From Streptomyces sp. Q6 (GTDB taxonomy: Bacteria > Actinomycetota > Actinomycetes > Streptomycetales > Streptomycetaceae), in the NCBI RefSeq assembly GCF_036967205.1, contig NZ_CP146022.1, positions 7,750,001-7,814,000 on the forward strand: 64,000 nucleotides of DNA, read 5' to 3'. Positions within the stretch are counted from its first letter, which is position 1, and the number at the start of each line of letters is the position of its first letter. Under the pieces are notes generated by a model, which saw only the letters and a program-made list of their open reading frames with translations, had not been told where the DNA came from and ran no database searches. Below are positions 35,922-44,809 of the stretch, piece by piece. Both the position numbers and the translations under genes were made by a program.

Positions 35922-38285
35922 ATGAGAAGGCGCACGATGGAAAGACGCACCCGCGGACCCCTGCCCCGCACCCTGGGCCTGGTCGCGGCCGCCGCGCTGC
36001 TCGGTACCGGACTCGGCGCGCCCGTGGCCCAGGCCGCGTCGGGCGCGGACGGTCGGCTGACCGATCTGGTCAACCCGTTCATCGGGACCGAGAACGAGGG
36101 CAACACCTACCCGGGCGCCGCCGTGCCGTTCGGCATGGTGCAGCTTTCGCCGGACACCGGGCACAACACCGGCTACGACTACTCCGAGAACCACATCCGG
36201 GGCTTCTCCACGGTCCATCTCTCCGGTGTGGGCTGCGGACTCGGCGGCGACCTGCCGGTCCTGCCGACCACCGGGGACATCACCAGCACGGACTACGCCA
36301 CGTACGCGGCCGAGTTCAGCCACGACGACGAGCAGGCCTCGCCCGGCTCGTACCGGGTCGGCCTGAAGACCGGCATCGAGGCCGAGCTGACCGCGACGAA
36401 GAGGACCGGCGTCCAGAAGTACACGTTCCCGGCCACCGACAAGGCCAACGTGATGATCAACGCGGGCCAGTCGCTGCACAAGACGCTGCACACCAAGGTC
36501 GAGATCCTCGACAGCAGGACCGTGCGCACCGCCATCACCGGCAGCGGTTTCTGTCAGGACACCAAGCCGTACACGGTCTACACGATCACGAAGTTCGACC
36601 GTCCCTTCACCACGTCGGGCACGTGGAAGGGCGGCACGGTCACCGAGGGCGCGAAGACCTCCGAGGCCGACGCCGAGCGCAACGGCGCCTTCGCGCGGTT
36701 CGACACCAGCAAGGACCGCACCGTCGAGGCGACCACGGCGATCTCGTACGTCGACGCGCACGGCGCGGCCCTCAACCTCCGTACGGAAGGCGGCCGTTCG
36801 TACGCCGACGTACGCGACGCCGCACAGGCCGCCTGGGAGGACCGGCTCGACGACGTCCGGGCCCAGGGCGGCAGCGAGACCCTGCGCCGCACCTTCTACT
36901 CGTCGCTGTACCGGTCCTTCCTCGCCCCGAACATCGGCAGCGACGTCGACGGCCGCTACACCGGATGGGACCAGAAGACCCACCGCGCCGACGGGTTCAC
37001 GTACTACCAGAACTGGTCCCTGTGGGACACCTACCGCACCCAGGCGCAGCTCCTGTCGCTGCTCGCGCCGCGCGAGTCGCGGGACATGGCCCTGTCGGTG
37101 ATCCGGATCGACAAGGACAGCGGCTGGCTGCCCAAGTGGGGCTACGGCACGGTCGAGACGAACATCATGACCGGCGACCCCGTCACCCCGTTCCTCACCA
37201 ACGCCTACCAGCAGGGTCTGTTGAAGGGGCACGAGGAGGAGGCGTACCGGGCGCTGAAGAAGAACGCCGACGGCGTGCCGCCGGCCGACTCAGCGCCGGT
37301 GGGCCGCGAGGCCAACAAGGAGTACCTCGCCCACGGGTTCGCGCCGTACATCAAGGGCCGCGCCCACGTGAAGCCCGGCGACTCCGACTACGACCACGGG
37401 GCCTCGGCCACTTTGGAGTACGCCCTGTCCGACGCCATGCTCGGGCAGATGGCGAAGGACCTCGGGCACGACGCGGACGCCGCGCGGTACACCGAGCGCG
37501 CGCAGAACTACCGCGAGATCTTCGACGGCTCGACCGGGTTCTTCCGGGCCCGCGACGCGGCGGGAGCCTTCACCGGGCCCGCCGACCCCGCTCAGAGCGA
37601 GGGCTTCCACGAGGGCACGTCCTGGCAGTACCAGTGGCTGGTGCCGCAGGACCTGCCGGGCATGGTCGGCCTGATCGGCGGCAAGGACGCCGCGAACCAG
37701 CGCCTCGACTCGTTCTTCGCCTACGACCAGCTGGTCGAGGACCCCGCGAAGACCGCGCGCGAGGTGTGGGTCAACGGCCCCTACGACTACTACAACGCCG
37801 ACAAGTACAACCCCCAGAACGAGCCCGACCTCATCGCCCCGTACACGTACCTGTCGACCGGCCAGCCGTGGAAGACCACCGACGTGGTGCACGGCGCGCT
37901 GACCCTGTTCACCGACACCCCGACCGGCATGACCGGCAACGACGACCTGGGCACCATGTCCGCCTGGAACGTCCTGTCCTCCATCGGGATCTTCCCGGTG
38001 CAGCCCGGCACGGACACCTGGGGCCTGTCGACGCCCGTCTTCGCCCGTGTCGACCTCACGCTCGACCGGCGCTACTACCCGACGGGGCAGCTCACCGTGC
38101 GCGCGCCGGGGACCTCGGACACGGACCGCTACATCCGGTCGGCGCAGGTGAACGGCGCCGACTACGACAAGACGTACCTGACCACCGACGACCTGCGCGG
38201 ACTGCGGAACCTCACCTTCGACGTGGGCGACACGCCCTCGGCGTGGGGGACCGGTGCCGACGCGGCGCCGCCGGCGCTGAAGTGA
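35922..38285 (+). CDS. Secreted GH92 family alpha-mannosidase
   Basis: A 787-residue exported enzyme. A basic n-region and hydrophobic core (TLGLVAAAALLGTGLGAPVA) form the signal peptide, cleaved after about AQA. GH92 motifs follow: LVNPFIGTENEGNTYPGAAV, PFGMVQLSPDT, TRRTFYSSLYRSFLAPN-like strand, YYQNWSLWDTYRTQAQLLSL, GTSWQYQWLVPQD and the diagnostic GMTGNDDLGTMSAWNVLSSI with catalytic acid region, then IFPVQPGTD. GH92 enzymes are calcium-dependent exo-alpha-mannosidases acting on N-glycans or yeast/fungal mannans. ATG at 35922 is the first with a ribosome site (GAAAGG); an ATG at 35937 is possible. Terminator at 38325-38354. Confidence 0.95.
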   Translation: MRRRTMERRTRGPLPRTLGLVAAAALLGTGLGAPVAQAASGADGRLTDLVNPFIGTENEGNTYPGAAVPFGMVQLSPDTGHNTGYDYSENHIRGFSTVHLSGVGCGLGGDLPVLPTTGDITSTDYATYAAEFSHDDEQASPGSYRVGLKTGIEAELTATKRTGVQKYTFPATDKANVMINAGQSLHKTLHTKVEILDSRTVRTAITGSGFCQDTKPYTVYTITKFDRPFTTSGTWKGGTVTEGAKTSEADAERNGAFARFDTSKDRTVEATTAISYVDAHGAALNLRTEGGRSYADVRDAAQAAWEDRLDDVRAQGGSETLRRTFYSSLYRSFLAPNIGSDVDGRYTGWDQKTHRADGFTYYQNWSLWDTYRTQAQLLSLLAPRESRDMALSVIRIDKDSGWLPKWGYGTVETNIMTGDPVTPFLTNAYQQGLLKGHEEEAYRALKKNADGVPPADSAPVGREANKEYLAHGFAPYIKGRAHVKPGDSDYDHGASATLEYALSDAMLGQMAKDLGHDADAARYTERAQNYREIFDGSTGFFRARDAAGAFTGPADPAQSEGFHEGTSWQYQWLVPQDLPGMVGLIGGKDAANQRLDSFFAYDQLVEDPAKTAREVWVNGPYDYYNADKYNPQNEPDLIAPYTYLSTGQPWKTTDVVHGALTLFTDTPTGMTGNDDLGTMSAWNVLSSIGIFPVQPGTDTWGLSTPVFARVDLTLDRRYYPTGQLTVRAPGTSDTDRYIRSAQVNGADYDKTYLTTDDLRGLRNLTFDVGDTPSAWGTGADAAPPALK

Positions 38286-38324
38286 CGTACTAGACACGCA
38301 GCTTGGCGTCCCACCTGTCACACG

Positions 38325-38354
38325 AGACCCGCCTCTCACCTGGGAGGCGGGTCT
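38325..38354 (+). terminator. Terminator of the GH92 gene
   Basis: AGACCCGCCTC pairs with GAGGCGGGTCT over an 8-base loop and is followed by TAATCTGTTGTT. Confidence 0.85.
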
Positions 38355-38451
38355 TAATCTGTTGTTAACTGAGCGTGCCTAGATCGTACTTGACCGTAAT
38401 CGACCCCGGACTGTTGACTGCGTGTTCCCGTCGTCGACGCGAGAGCACTCC

Positions 38452-39827
38452 ATGACCGCCAAGAGCCCGGACCTGCTCGCACCACTCGACCTTGCCTTCT
38501 GGAACATCGAGACCGCCGCACACCCCATGCACCTGGGCGCGCTGGGGGTGTTCGACGCCGACGCGCCCGGCGCCGCCCGGCACGCGTACGAGCTCCTCGC
38601 GGCGCGCGCGGCCGGTGTTCCCGGACTGCGCATGCGGATCGCCGGGGTGCTCGTGCCCGTCGGCGGTGCCGCCCGGGTGCCCGTCACCGACTTCGACCCG
38701 CTGGCGCACGTGCGGATGACCGAGCCCGTGGACGACTTCCACGCCGCGGCCGGGGCGCTCATGGAGCGCCCGCTGGACCGGGCGCGGCCGCCGTGGGAGG
38801 CCCATGTGCTGCCCTCGGCGGACGGCGCCACGTTCGCCGTGCTCTTCAAGTTCCACCACGCCCTCGCCGACGGCCTTCGCGCCCTGACGCTGGCCGCCGC
38901 CGTCCTCGACCCCATGGACCTGCCGGCCCCGCGGAAACCGAAGCCGCACCCCGCACCGCGCCGCGGCCTGCGGCTGCCGTTCCCCGGCCTGCGCGACCTC
39001 ACCGTCGGCGACCTCGACCCCGGCGCTACCCGGACCACGTGCGCGCGGTGGTGGGGAGCGCCACCCAGGCCGTCGCGATCGGCGCCTCCGTGGCCCGCGC
39101 CACCTGGGGCGTACGGACATCCGCGGCGCTCACCGCGAAGGCCAGCGGCACCCGGCGCACCGCCGGGGTCGTGCTCGACCTCGACGACGTGCACCGGATC
39201 CGCAAGACCGTCGGCGGCACCGTCAACGACGTCCTGATCGCCGTCGTCGCCGGGGCCGTGCGGCGCTGGCTCGACGAGCGCGGCGACGGCAGCGCCGGAG
39301 TGGAGCCGCGCGCCCTGATCCCCGTCTCCCGGCGCCGCCCGCGCACCGCCCACCCGCAGGGCAACCGGCTCTCCGGCTACCTGGTGCGGCTGCCCGTCGC
39401 CCAGGCCGACCCGCTGGAGCGGCTGCGCGAGGTCCGTACCGCCATGGACCGGCGCAAGGACCACGGGCCGAACCGCGGGGCCGGTGCCGTGGCCCTGCTC
39501 GCCGACCACGTGCCGCCCCTCGGCCACCGGCTCGGCGGCTCCCTCGTCGGCCAGAACGCGCGCCTGCTCTTCGATCTGCTGGTCACGAGCGTGCCGCTGC
39601 CCAGCCTCGGCCTGAAGCTCGGCGGCTGCCCGCTCCGGGAGGTCTTCCCGCTGGCCCCGCTCGCCCAGGGGCAGTCCCTGGCCGTCGCCGTCTCGACGTA
39701 CCGGGGGCGCGTGCACTACGGCCTGGTGGCGGACGCGGCGGCGGTCCCGGACCTGGACGCGCTGGCGCGCGCCGTGCACGCCGAGGTGGCGCTGCTCATC
39801 GCCGCGTGCGAGCAGGTCCCCGTGTAG
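38452..39827 (+). pseudogene. Wax ester synthase/diacylglycerol acyltransferase (WS/DGAT), interrupted by a frameshift
   Basis: The N-terminal half (from ATG 38452) reads SPDLLAPLDLAFWNIETAAH, PLDRARPPWEAHVL and the acyltransferase motif FKFHHALADGLRAL (HHxxxDG). At about 39018-39027 the frame breaks after GDLDPG. The other frame carries on with YPDHVRAVVGSATQAV, VNDVLIAVVAGAVRRWLDER, IPVSRR and the C-terminal NVPLP-like SVPLPSLGLKLGG, ending at 39827. Restoring one base in the CCCC run at 39018-39021 joins the halves (DPRRYPDH). Such enzymes esterify acyl-CoA to diacylglycerol or fatty alcohols for storage lipids. The 3' end runs into a 33-bp tandem repeat. Either a pseudogene or a sequencing undercall. 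Confidence 0.85.
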
Positions 39828-39983
39828 CGCATCGCCGCGTGCGAGCAGGTCCCCGTGCAGCGGAGCGCCGGATACGAGAAGGTCCCCGCATGGCCGAGCG
39901 CCGCATGCGAGCAGGCTCCCGTGCAGCGGTGCGCCGCATGCGAGAAGGCCACCGTGCGCCGGAACGCCGCGTGCGGCCGGTCG
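39798..39983. repeat. 33-bp imperfect tandem repeat, about six units, spanning the WS/DGAT stop codon
   Basis: Units begin at 39798, 39831, 39864, 39897, 39930 and 39963, each close to ATCGCCGCGTGCGAGCAGG plus TCCCCGTGCAGCG. All are in the same frame as the WS/DGAT C-terminus and translate as variants of the 11-residue unit IAACEQVPVQR. The first unit ends in TAG where later ones have CAG, so the annotated stop lies inside the array. Apart from the repeat, the 324-bp gap 39828-40151 holds only a possible promoter region near 40060-40100. Confidence 0.85.
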
Positions 39984-40151
39984 GTCCCGCCCCCGACCGG
40001 CCGCTGCGCCATTTGGCCGACCCCAGGCCGCGCCAGTATCCTCCGGAGCTGGCGGGATCAACTGTGCGACCTGTAGGGTGCCGCCTTTTGGCAGCCGCGC
40101 GGCCACCTCCGTCCCGACGCGGCACGAGCGACACGAGGAACTGCACCGGCG

Positions 40152-41657
40152 ATGACCGTCACAGAGGACAACCAGGCCCCCGAGGCCGGCGAGGCCGCCG
40201 ACATCGAGTACGGCCCCGGCATCGACCCGGAGCGTCTCGCCGTGTGCCTGAGCGTGCTGGAGGAGCTCGACCGGCTGGAGGTCGACCACCCCGACGCGAT
40301 CGCCGTCCGGCGCGCCACCGCCGGGGTCTACCGGACCGTGAAGCAGCGCCGCCGCCAGGAGCGCCGTGCCGCCAAGACCGCCCACGACAAGGCCGTCACC
40401 GAGGCGACCGCGACCGGCTCCGCCCAGCGCATCGACGACGAGACCGAGGGCCTGCTGCCCTCGTCGCAGGTCGAGGAGGGGCGGCTCGCGGGGATACTCC
40501 AGCGCCCGCGCTCCTGCTACACCTGCAAGACCCGGTACGTGGAAGTCGACTACTTCTACCACCAGCTCTGTCCCGACTGCGCCCGGCTGAACCGCGAGAA
40601 GCGTGACGCCCGCGCCGACCTCACCGGCAAGCGCGCCCTGCTCACCGGCGGCCGCGCCAAGATCGGCATGTACATCGCGCTGCGGCTGCTGCGCGACGGC
40701 GCCCACACGACGATCACCACGCGCTTCCCGAAGGACGCGATCCGCCGCTTCAAGGCGATGGACGACTCCGCGGACTGGATGCACCGTCTGGAGGTCGTCG
40801 GCATCGACCTGCGCGACCCGGCGCAGACCGTCGCGCTCGCCGAGCAGCTCACCGCCGCGGGCCCGCTCGACATCCTGATCAACAACGCGACGCAGACCGT
40901 GCGCCGCCTGCCCTCCGCCTACGCGGCCCTGGTCGAGGGCGAGAGCGCCCCGCTGCCCGCCGGTGAACTGCCCGCGCACTCCGTGATCGGCGCGTTCAAC
41001 TCGGGCGCCGTCGACGGCCTCGCCGCGCTGCCGCTCGGCGTCAGCGGCCTCGACGCGCAGAAGGTCGCGGACCTCGCGCTCGTCGCGGGCAACGCGAGCA
41101 TCGAGCGGCACCTCGACGGCACCGCCATCGACGCGGGCGGCCTCGTGCCGGACGTCGTCGACTCCAACACGTGGGTGCAGACCATCGAGCAGATCTCCCC
41201 GGTGGAGCTCCTCGAGACCCAGCTGTGCAACTACACGTCGCCGTTCATCCTGATCAGCGCCCTGCGCTCGGCGATGGCCGACGCCGCGAAGAAGGCGACG
41301 AGCGGACGCGCGTACGTCGTGAACGTCTCGGCGATGGAGGGTGTCTTCGGCCGCGGCTACAAGGGTGCGGGCCACCCGAACACGAACGCCGCGAAGGCCG
41401 CGATGAACATGGTCACGCGGACCAGCGCCCAGGAGATGTTCCAGAGCGACGGCATCCTCATGACCTCGGTCGACACCGGCTGGATCACCGACGAGCGCCC
41501 GCACTTCGACAAGCTGCGCCTCGCCGAGGAGGGCTTCCACGCCCCGCTCGACCTGATCGACGGCGCCGCCCGCGTCTACGACCCGGTCGTGCGCGGCGAG
41601 GCCGGCGACGACGTCTACGGCGTCTTCCTGAAGGACTACGCGCCCGGCAAGTGGTGA
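40152..41657 (+). CDS. SDR-fold protein with N-terminal zinc-ribbon-like segment; catalytic Tyr not conserved
   Basis: A 501-residue protein. The N-terminal 110 residues are helical and charged; then CYTCKTRYVEVDYFYHQLCP-DC forms a CxxC...CxxC motif near 120-145. An SDR domain follows: LTGKRALLTGGRAKIGMYIA (nucleotide loop), LDILINNATQTVRRLPSAYA (NNA), then RAYVVNVSAMEGVFGRGYKG and AGHPNTNAAKAAMNMVTRTS. The usual YxxxK is replaced: four residues before the Lys is Thr. A long insertion (about 260-340) separates NNA from the active-site region. Classical SDR dehydrogenase chemistry is therefore doubtful. ATG at 40152; a GAGGA lies 13 bases upstream. Convergent and overlapping by 22 bp with the next SDR. 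Confidence 0.85.
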   Translation: MTVTEDNQAPEAGEAADIEYGPGIDPERLAVCLSVLEELDRLEVDHPDAIAVRRATAGVYRTVKQRRRQERRAAKTAHDKAVTEATATGSAQRIDDETEGLLPSSQVEEGRLAGILQRPRSCYTCKTRYVEVDYFYHQLCPDCARLNREKRDARADLTGKRALLTGGRAKIGMYIALRLLRDGAHTTITTRFPKDAIRRFKAMDDSADWMHRLEVVGIDLRDPAQTVALAEQLTAAGPLDILINNATQTVRRLPSAYAALVEGESAPLPAGELPAHSVIGAFNSGAVDGLAALPLGVSGLDAQKVADLALVAGNASIERHLDGTAIDAGGLVPDVVDSNTWVQTIEQISPVELLETQLCNYTSPFILISALRSAMADAAKKATSGRAYVVNVSAMEGVFGRGYKGAGHPNTNAAKAAMNMVTRTSAQEMFQSDGILMTSVDTGWITDERPHFDKLRLAEEGFHAPLDLIDGAARVYDPVVRGEAGDDVYGVFLKDYAPGKW

Positions 41658-42468
41658 CGCAGCCGGTCCTGCACGGCGTGCGCGTCGCCCGTAGGTGAGG
41701 CGGCGCGCACCCGGGTGCCGCCGTCCACCAGCAGGTCCGTGCCGGTGATCCAGGACGCCTCGTCCGACACCAGCCAGCGCACCGCCCGCGCGATGTCCTC
41801 GGGCTCGCCGATCCGTCCGGTCGGCAGCCCGCCGGCCACCGCCTCCTCGGCCCGCTCCCACACGAACCGCGCCATCTCGGTGCGCACCAGACCGGGGGAG
41901 ACCGAGTTGACCCGCACCGACGGGCCCAGCTCGCCCGCGAGTTGAGCCGTCAGGTGCAGCAGGGCCGCCTTGCTCGTCCCGTACGCGCCCACGTGCGGGC
42001 CGACGTGCGTGGCTCCTTCGGTGCACACGTTGACGACGGCACCGCCGTGCTGGCTCATCCATGCCCGCCACGCGCACTGCACCAGACGCAGCGGCGCCTC
42101 CACGTTCACGGTGAACGCCGTGCGCCAGGCGTCCGGATCGGCGTCCATGAGCGGGCCGTACGGCTGGTTCGTCGCGGCGTTGTTCACGACGATGTCGACC
42201 CGGCCGTACGCCGCGAGCGTCGCCTCCGTCACCTCCCACAGATGCGCCGGATCGGCGACGGACCCGGCCACGCCGATCGCGTCCGCGCCCTGCGAGCGCA
42301 GCGCCGCGACCGTCTCGCGCACCCCTCGGCGTCCCGCGCCGTCACGCACAACAGCGCCCCGGCGCGGGCGAGTTCCTCGGCCACCGCGCGGCCGATGCCC
42401 CGCGAGGCGCCGGTCACGACGGCCGCCCTGCCGTCGAGGGGGCGCGGTGCGCTGGGGCGCGAAGTCAT
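41636..42468 (-). pseudogene. SDR-family oxidoreductase, interrupted by a frameshift
   Basis: From ATG 42468 the frame gives DGRAAVVTGASRGIGRAVAE with the NAD(P) motif TGASRGIG and runs to ARDAEG (about 42325). The rest of the enzyme is in another frame: VRETVAALRSQGADAIGVAG, VDIVVNNAATNQPYGPLMDA, VGAYGTSKAALLHLTAQLAG (YxxxK) and SWITGTDLLVDGGTRV, ending at 41636. One extra G in the run at 42322-42325 (CCCC on the plus strand) would restore a normal protein of about 277 residues. Substrate unknown. As with the WS/DGAT gene, a homopolymer undercall is a strong alternative to real decay. Confidence 0.88.
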
Positions 42469-42565
42469 GCGCGTACGGTCTCACGCCGGCCTGCCGCGTG
42501 ACGATGTGTCAGCGGTGCACGGTTCGTGGACCGTTCGTGGAGACGGCCGGCGCGGGCGGGTGAAC

Positions 42566-43138
42566 TCAGGCGGTGGGCACCGCAGTCGGCCGTGCCCCCG
42601 CCGCGACCAGTTCGAGGACGGGGCGCCAGTCGTCGAGCACCCCCGCGTCCAGGCCCACCACCTTGCCCGCGTCGTCCGCCTGCCGCAGGACCACCGCGTC
42701 CTCGCAGAGCGGGTCCGCCTCGAACGCCGCCACCTCGTACGGCGTCATCGGGCCGCCCTGCGCCCCCATCGTCAGCGCGCTCTGCGGCGACAGGCCCCGG
42801 CCCGGCTCGACGGCCGCGAGATACCGCTTGGCCGGGACGTGCAGGCGGACGAGAGCGGCGACCCGCTCGCCGAGCAGCGCGCGCACCGCGTCCGCGGCCC
42901 GGTCCGCGTGCCCCGCGTCGTCGCCCGGACACAGCAGATGCCCCAGGTCGTGCACGAGCCCCGCGACCTGCAACTCCTTGTCGCTGGGCCGGCCCCGTCG
43001 CAGCAACGCCGCGGTCTGGAGCGCGTGGTCGTGCAGGTCGACGGGATCGCCGCTGCGGTCGGGGGTGTCCCACGCGCCGCGGCAGGCGTGCAGCGCGGCC
43101 ATCAACTCCTCGACGGTGTGCAGTTCGACGCGCTCCAT
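42566..43138 (-). CDS. HD-domain protein (inositol oxygenase/phosphohydrolase-like)
   Basis: A 190-residue protein. Metal ligands appear in DPVDLHDHALQTAALLRR (H-D pattern), LQVAGLVHDLGHLLCPGD (HD motif) and later VRLHVPAKRYLAAVEPG. The order H...HD...H with LVHDLGHLL fits the HD superfamily, and the HVPAKRYL segment resembles HD proteins found beside phosphonate-degradation or inositol-oxygenase families. ATG at 43138 is preceded by GGGAGGAG. The open frame upstream to 43345 is non-coding by composition. It lies 97 bp from the SDR start, on the same strand, so co-transcription is possible. Function not known. Confidence 0.82.
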   Translation of the reverse strand: MERVELHTVEELMAALHACRGAWDTPDRSGDPVDLHDHALQTAALLRRGRPSDKELQVAGLVHDLGHLLCPGDDAGHADRAADAVRALLGERVAALVRLHVPAKRYLAAVEPGRGLSPQSALTMGAQGGPMTPYEVAAFEADPLCEDAVVLRQADDAGKVVGLDAGVLDDWRPVLELVAAGARPTAVPTA

Positions 43139-43392
43139 GGACGACTCCTCCCGAAGATCCTCCGCTGCCTCGTCCGGAAGCAGACCATGCGGACCTGACC
43201 GAGCGGTCAACGGGACATTAACGCTCCTGCCTTTCCCGACCTGCGCCGTGGCGTGGGGGCGGACACGGACCGTGACCGAGGACCGCGAACCCCGCGAGGT
43301 GGTGAACGCCGCGCCCGCCGCGCCCGTATGTTCCCGTACCACCAAGTAGCTCGCCGCTCGGGCGAGTTGACGTCGGTCACCGGGAGGACTGC

Positions 43393-44172
43393 TTGCGTCG
43401 CGTCAACGGCACCGCCCTCATCCTCGCCGCCCTGGTCGCCACGCTCGGCGCCCTGGCCTTCCCCATCTGGTCGTACGCCGACCGGTCGGGAACCGGCCAG
43501 GCGAATCTGAACGCGGGCACGGTCGCCACCCAGTGGGGACCGCTGTCGGCGGCCGACCGGGACCTCGTCGTGAAGGTCAGGCTCGCCGGACTGTGGGAGA
43601 TACCCGCGGGCCAGCAGGCCATGGAGCGCGCCCCCACCCAGGCGATCAGGGACGCCGGCGACCACCTCATCGTCGGGCACACGGATCTGGACCAGCGGGT
43701 GCGCTCGGTGGCCGCGAAGCTCGGCGTCGAACTCCCCAATCAGCCGAACCCGCAGCAACAGGGCTGGCTGAAAGAGCTGACGGCCGCGACCGGCAAGGAC
43801 TACGAACGGAAGTTCGCCAATCTGCTCCGCAACGCCCACGGGAAGGTGTTCGCGGCGATCGCCCAGGTCCGCCACACCACCCGGAACACACTTGTGCGAG
43901 AGCTGGCGACGGACGCCAACCAGACGGTCCTCGACCACATCACCATGCTGGAGAACACCGGTGACGTGGACTTCGACGCCATCGCCGACGAGGCGGCGGG
44001 CACCGCCACCGCCAGCCCGACGGGCCCGCCCCCGCCGAACGGGCAGGTCCCGAGCGCTCCCGCGCCCGCCGTGCCGTCCGGTTCGCCCGACGCGACCTCG
44101 CGTCCCTCGGCCGCCACGACCGACGAACCGGGCCGCAGCATCAACACGGACCGGCCCGGTCCGACGTCCTGA
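43393..44172 (+). CDS. Secreted DUF4142 protein
   Basis: A 259-residue exported protein starting from TTG at 43393 with GGGAGGAC just before it. The hydrophobic segment GTALILAALVATLGALAFPI acts as signal peptide or anchor. A DUF4142 (ferritin-like four-helix) domain spans about 50-190: LSAADRDLVVKVRLAGLWEI, GHTDLDQRVRSVAAKLGVEL, LKELTAATGKDYERKFANLL and VRHTTRNTLVRELATDANQT. A Pro/Ser/Thr-rich tail of about 60 residues follows, typical of cell-wall exposed actinobacterial proteins. No catalytic motif is known. A hairpin terminator follows at 44232-44260. Confidence 0.88.
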   Translation: MRRVNGTALILAALVATLGALAFPIWSYADRSGTGQANLNAGTVATQWGPLSAADRDLVVKVRLAGLWEIPAGQQAMERAPTQAIRDAGDHLIVGHTDLDQRVRSVAAKLGVELPNQPNPQQQGWLKELTAATGKDYERKFANLLRNAHGKVFAAIAQVRHTTRNTLVRELATDANQTVLDHITMLENTGDVDFDAIADEAAGTATASPTGPPPPNGQVPSAPAPAVPSGSPDATSRPSAATTDEPGRSINTDRPGPTS

Positions 44173-44231
44173 ACCGCCCGCGTGGAGCGAAAAGCGGTCG
44201 CGGTCCGGGGGGTCTCCGTGGCTGAATGAAC

Positions 44232-44260
44232 ACCCGGCGACCTCTGGAGGGCGGCCGGGT
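44232..44260 (+). terminator. Hairpin after the DUF4142 gene
   Basis: ACCCGGC (44232-44238) pairs with GCCGGGT (44254-44260) and encloses a second small stem CCTC/GAGG; TTTC follows. The rest of the 340-bp gap 44173-44512 holds a promoter-like region with two GGTTAC repeats (44293 and 44312, 19 bp apart, about two helical turns) upstream of the small peptide gene. Confidence 0.6.
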
Positions 44261-44512
44261 TTCAGCCCCATCGAGCGGACCCCCGCTCATTTGGTTACTC
44301 TGTAGCCGGACGGTTACCGCACGTGGGTCCCACCCGTACCCATGGTTCCGTCCGGGGAGAGGCCGGTCACCACGGCCGATCCCACCAGCGACAACCGGCG
44401 CCACCGCGCCCGAACTGGCCCTCTACTCAAGCCCGATCGGGCCTCCGGTACCCGGCGTCATGCTGGGAGCCGGTCCGCCGGAGCGGGTTACCCGACACAC
44501 AAGGAGTGCGCG

Positions 44513-44686
44513 GTGACACCAGAGAAGACCCATCACGAGCAGCGTCCCAAGGATCGTACGGAGCGAGCCGGCCGCAGGCCGGAGAAGCTCGGCAGCCTGG
44601 ACGTCTGGGCCCGGTCCGCCCCCATCCGCCTCGCCGGATACGAGGACGACCTCGCCGAACCCCACATCCTGCCCAGCGTCGACTGA
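44513..44686 (+). CDS. 57-residue conserved-type peptide with SxPxR motif, unknown function
   Basis: The GTG at 44513 has AGGAG seven bases upstream and opens a 57-residue frame closed by a very strong terminator 14 bp after the stop. The first 25 residues are hydrophilic and basic (MTPEKTHHEQRPKDRTERAG); the last 30 are of mixed, protein-like composition: LGSLDVWARSAPIRLAGYED then DLAEPHILPSVD. There is no membrane segment or signal. Residues 35-39 are SAPIR, a Ser form of the C/S-x-P-x-R sulfatase signature that formylglycine-generating systems read, and the next gene is such an enzyme. Aerobic FGE needs Cys, so this may be coincidence. The two-part layout also resembles a leader and core of a small modified peptide. 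Confidence 0.65.
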   Translation: MTPEKTHHEQRPKDRTERAGRRPEKLGSLDVWARSAPIRLAGYEDDLAEPHILPSVD

Positions 44687-44700
44687 CCCGGCGCTCGTCG

Positions 44701-44741
44701 CCCGCACCCCTCCCACGGATCCGCGAGGGGTGCGGGTTTTT
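44701..44741 (+). terminator. Strong intrinsic terminator after the 57-residue peptide gene
   Basis: CCCGCACCCCTC (44701-44712) pairs with GAGGGGTGCGGG (44725-44736) and is followed directly by TTTTT. This is the most canonical terminator in the window and implies a highly expressed, separate short transcript. Confidence 0.92.
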
Positions 44742-44809
44742 ACGCGCTCCGGGCCGTGCGGTGCGGGGGGCCGCCCCGACGCCCGCACCGGCCGTGCGAG
44801 GATCGAACG

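Noticed and set aside
39798-39983. CRISPR array
   Set aside because: The units are contiguous 33-bp imperfect repeats without unique spacers and are in frame with a coding sequence, so this is a minisatellite.
40152-41657. Annotation as an ordinary short-chain dehydrogenase
   Set aside because: The YxxxK motif is absent and the N-terminal 150 residues and internal insertion do not belong to that family, so only the fold is claimed.
38379-42239. A 1286-residue minus-strand open frame
   Set aside because: Antisense to the WS/DGAT gene, the tandem repeat and the zinc-ribbon SDR; only its first part coincides with the true frame of the minus-strand SDR by chance of position. No domain supports a giant protein.
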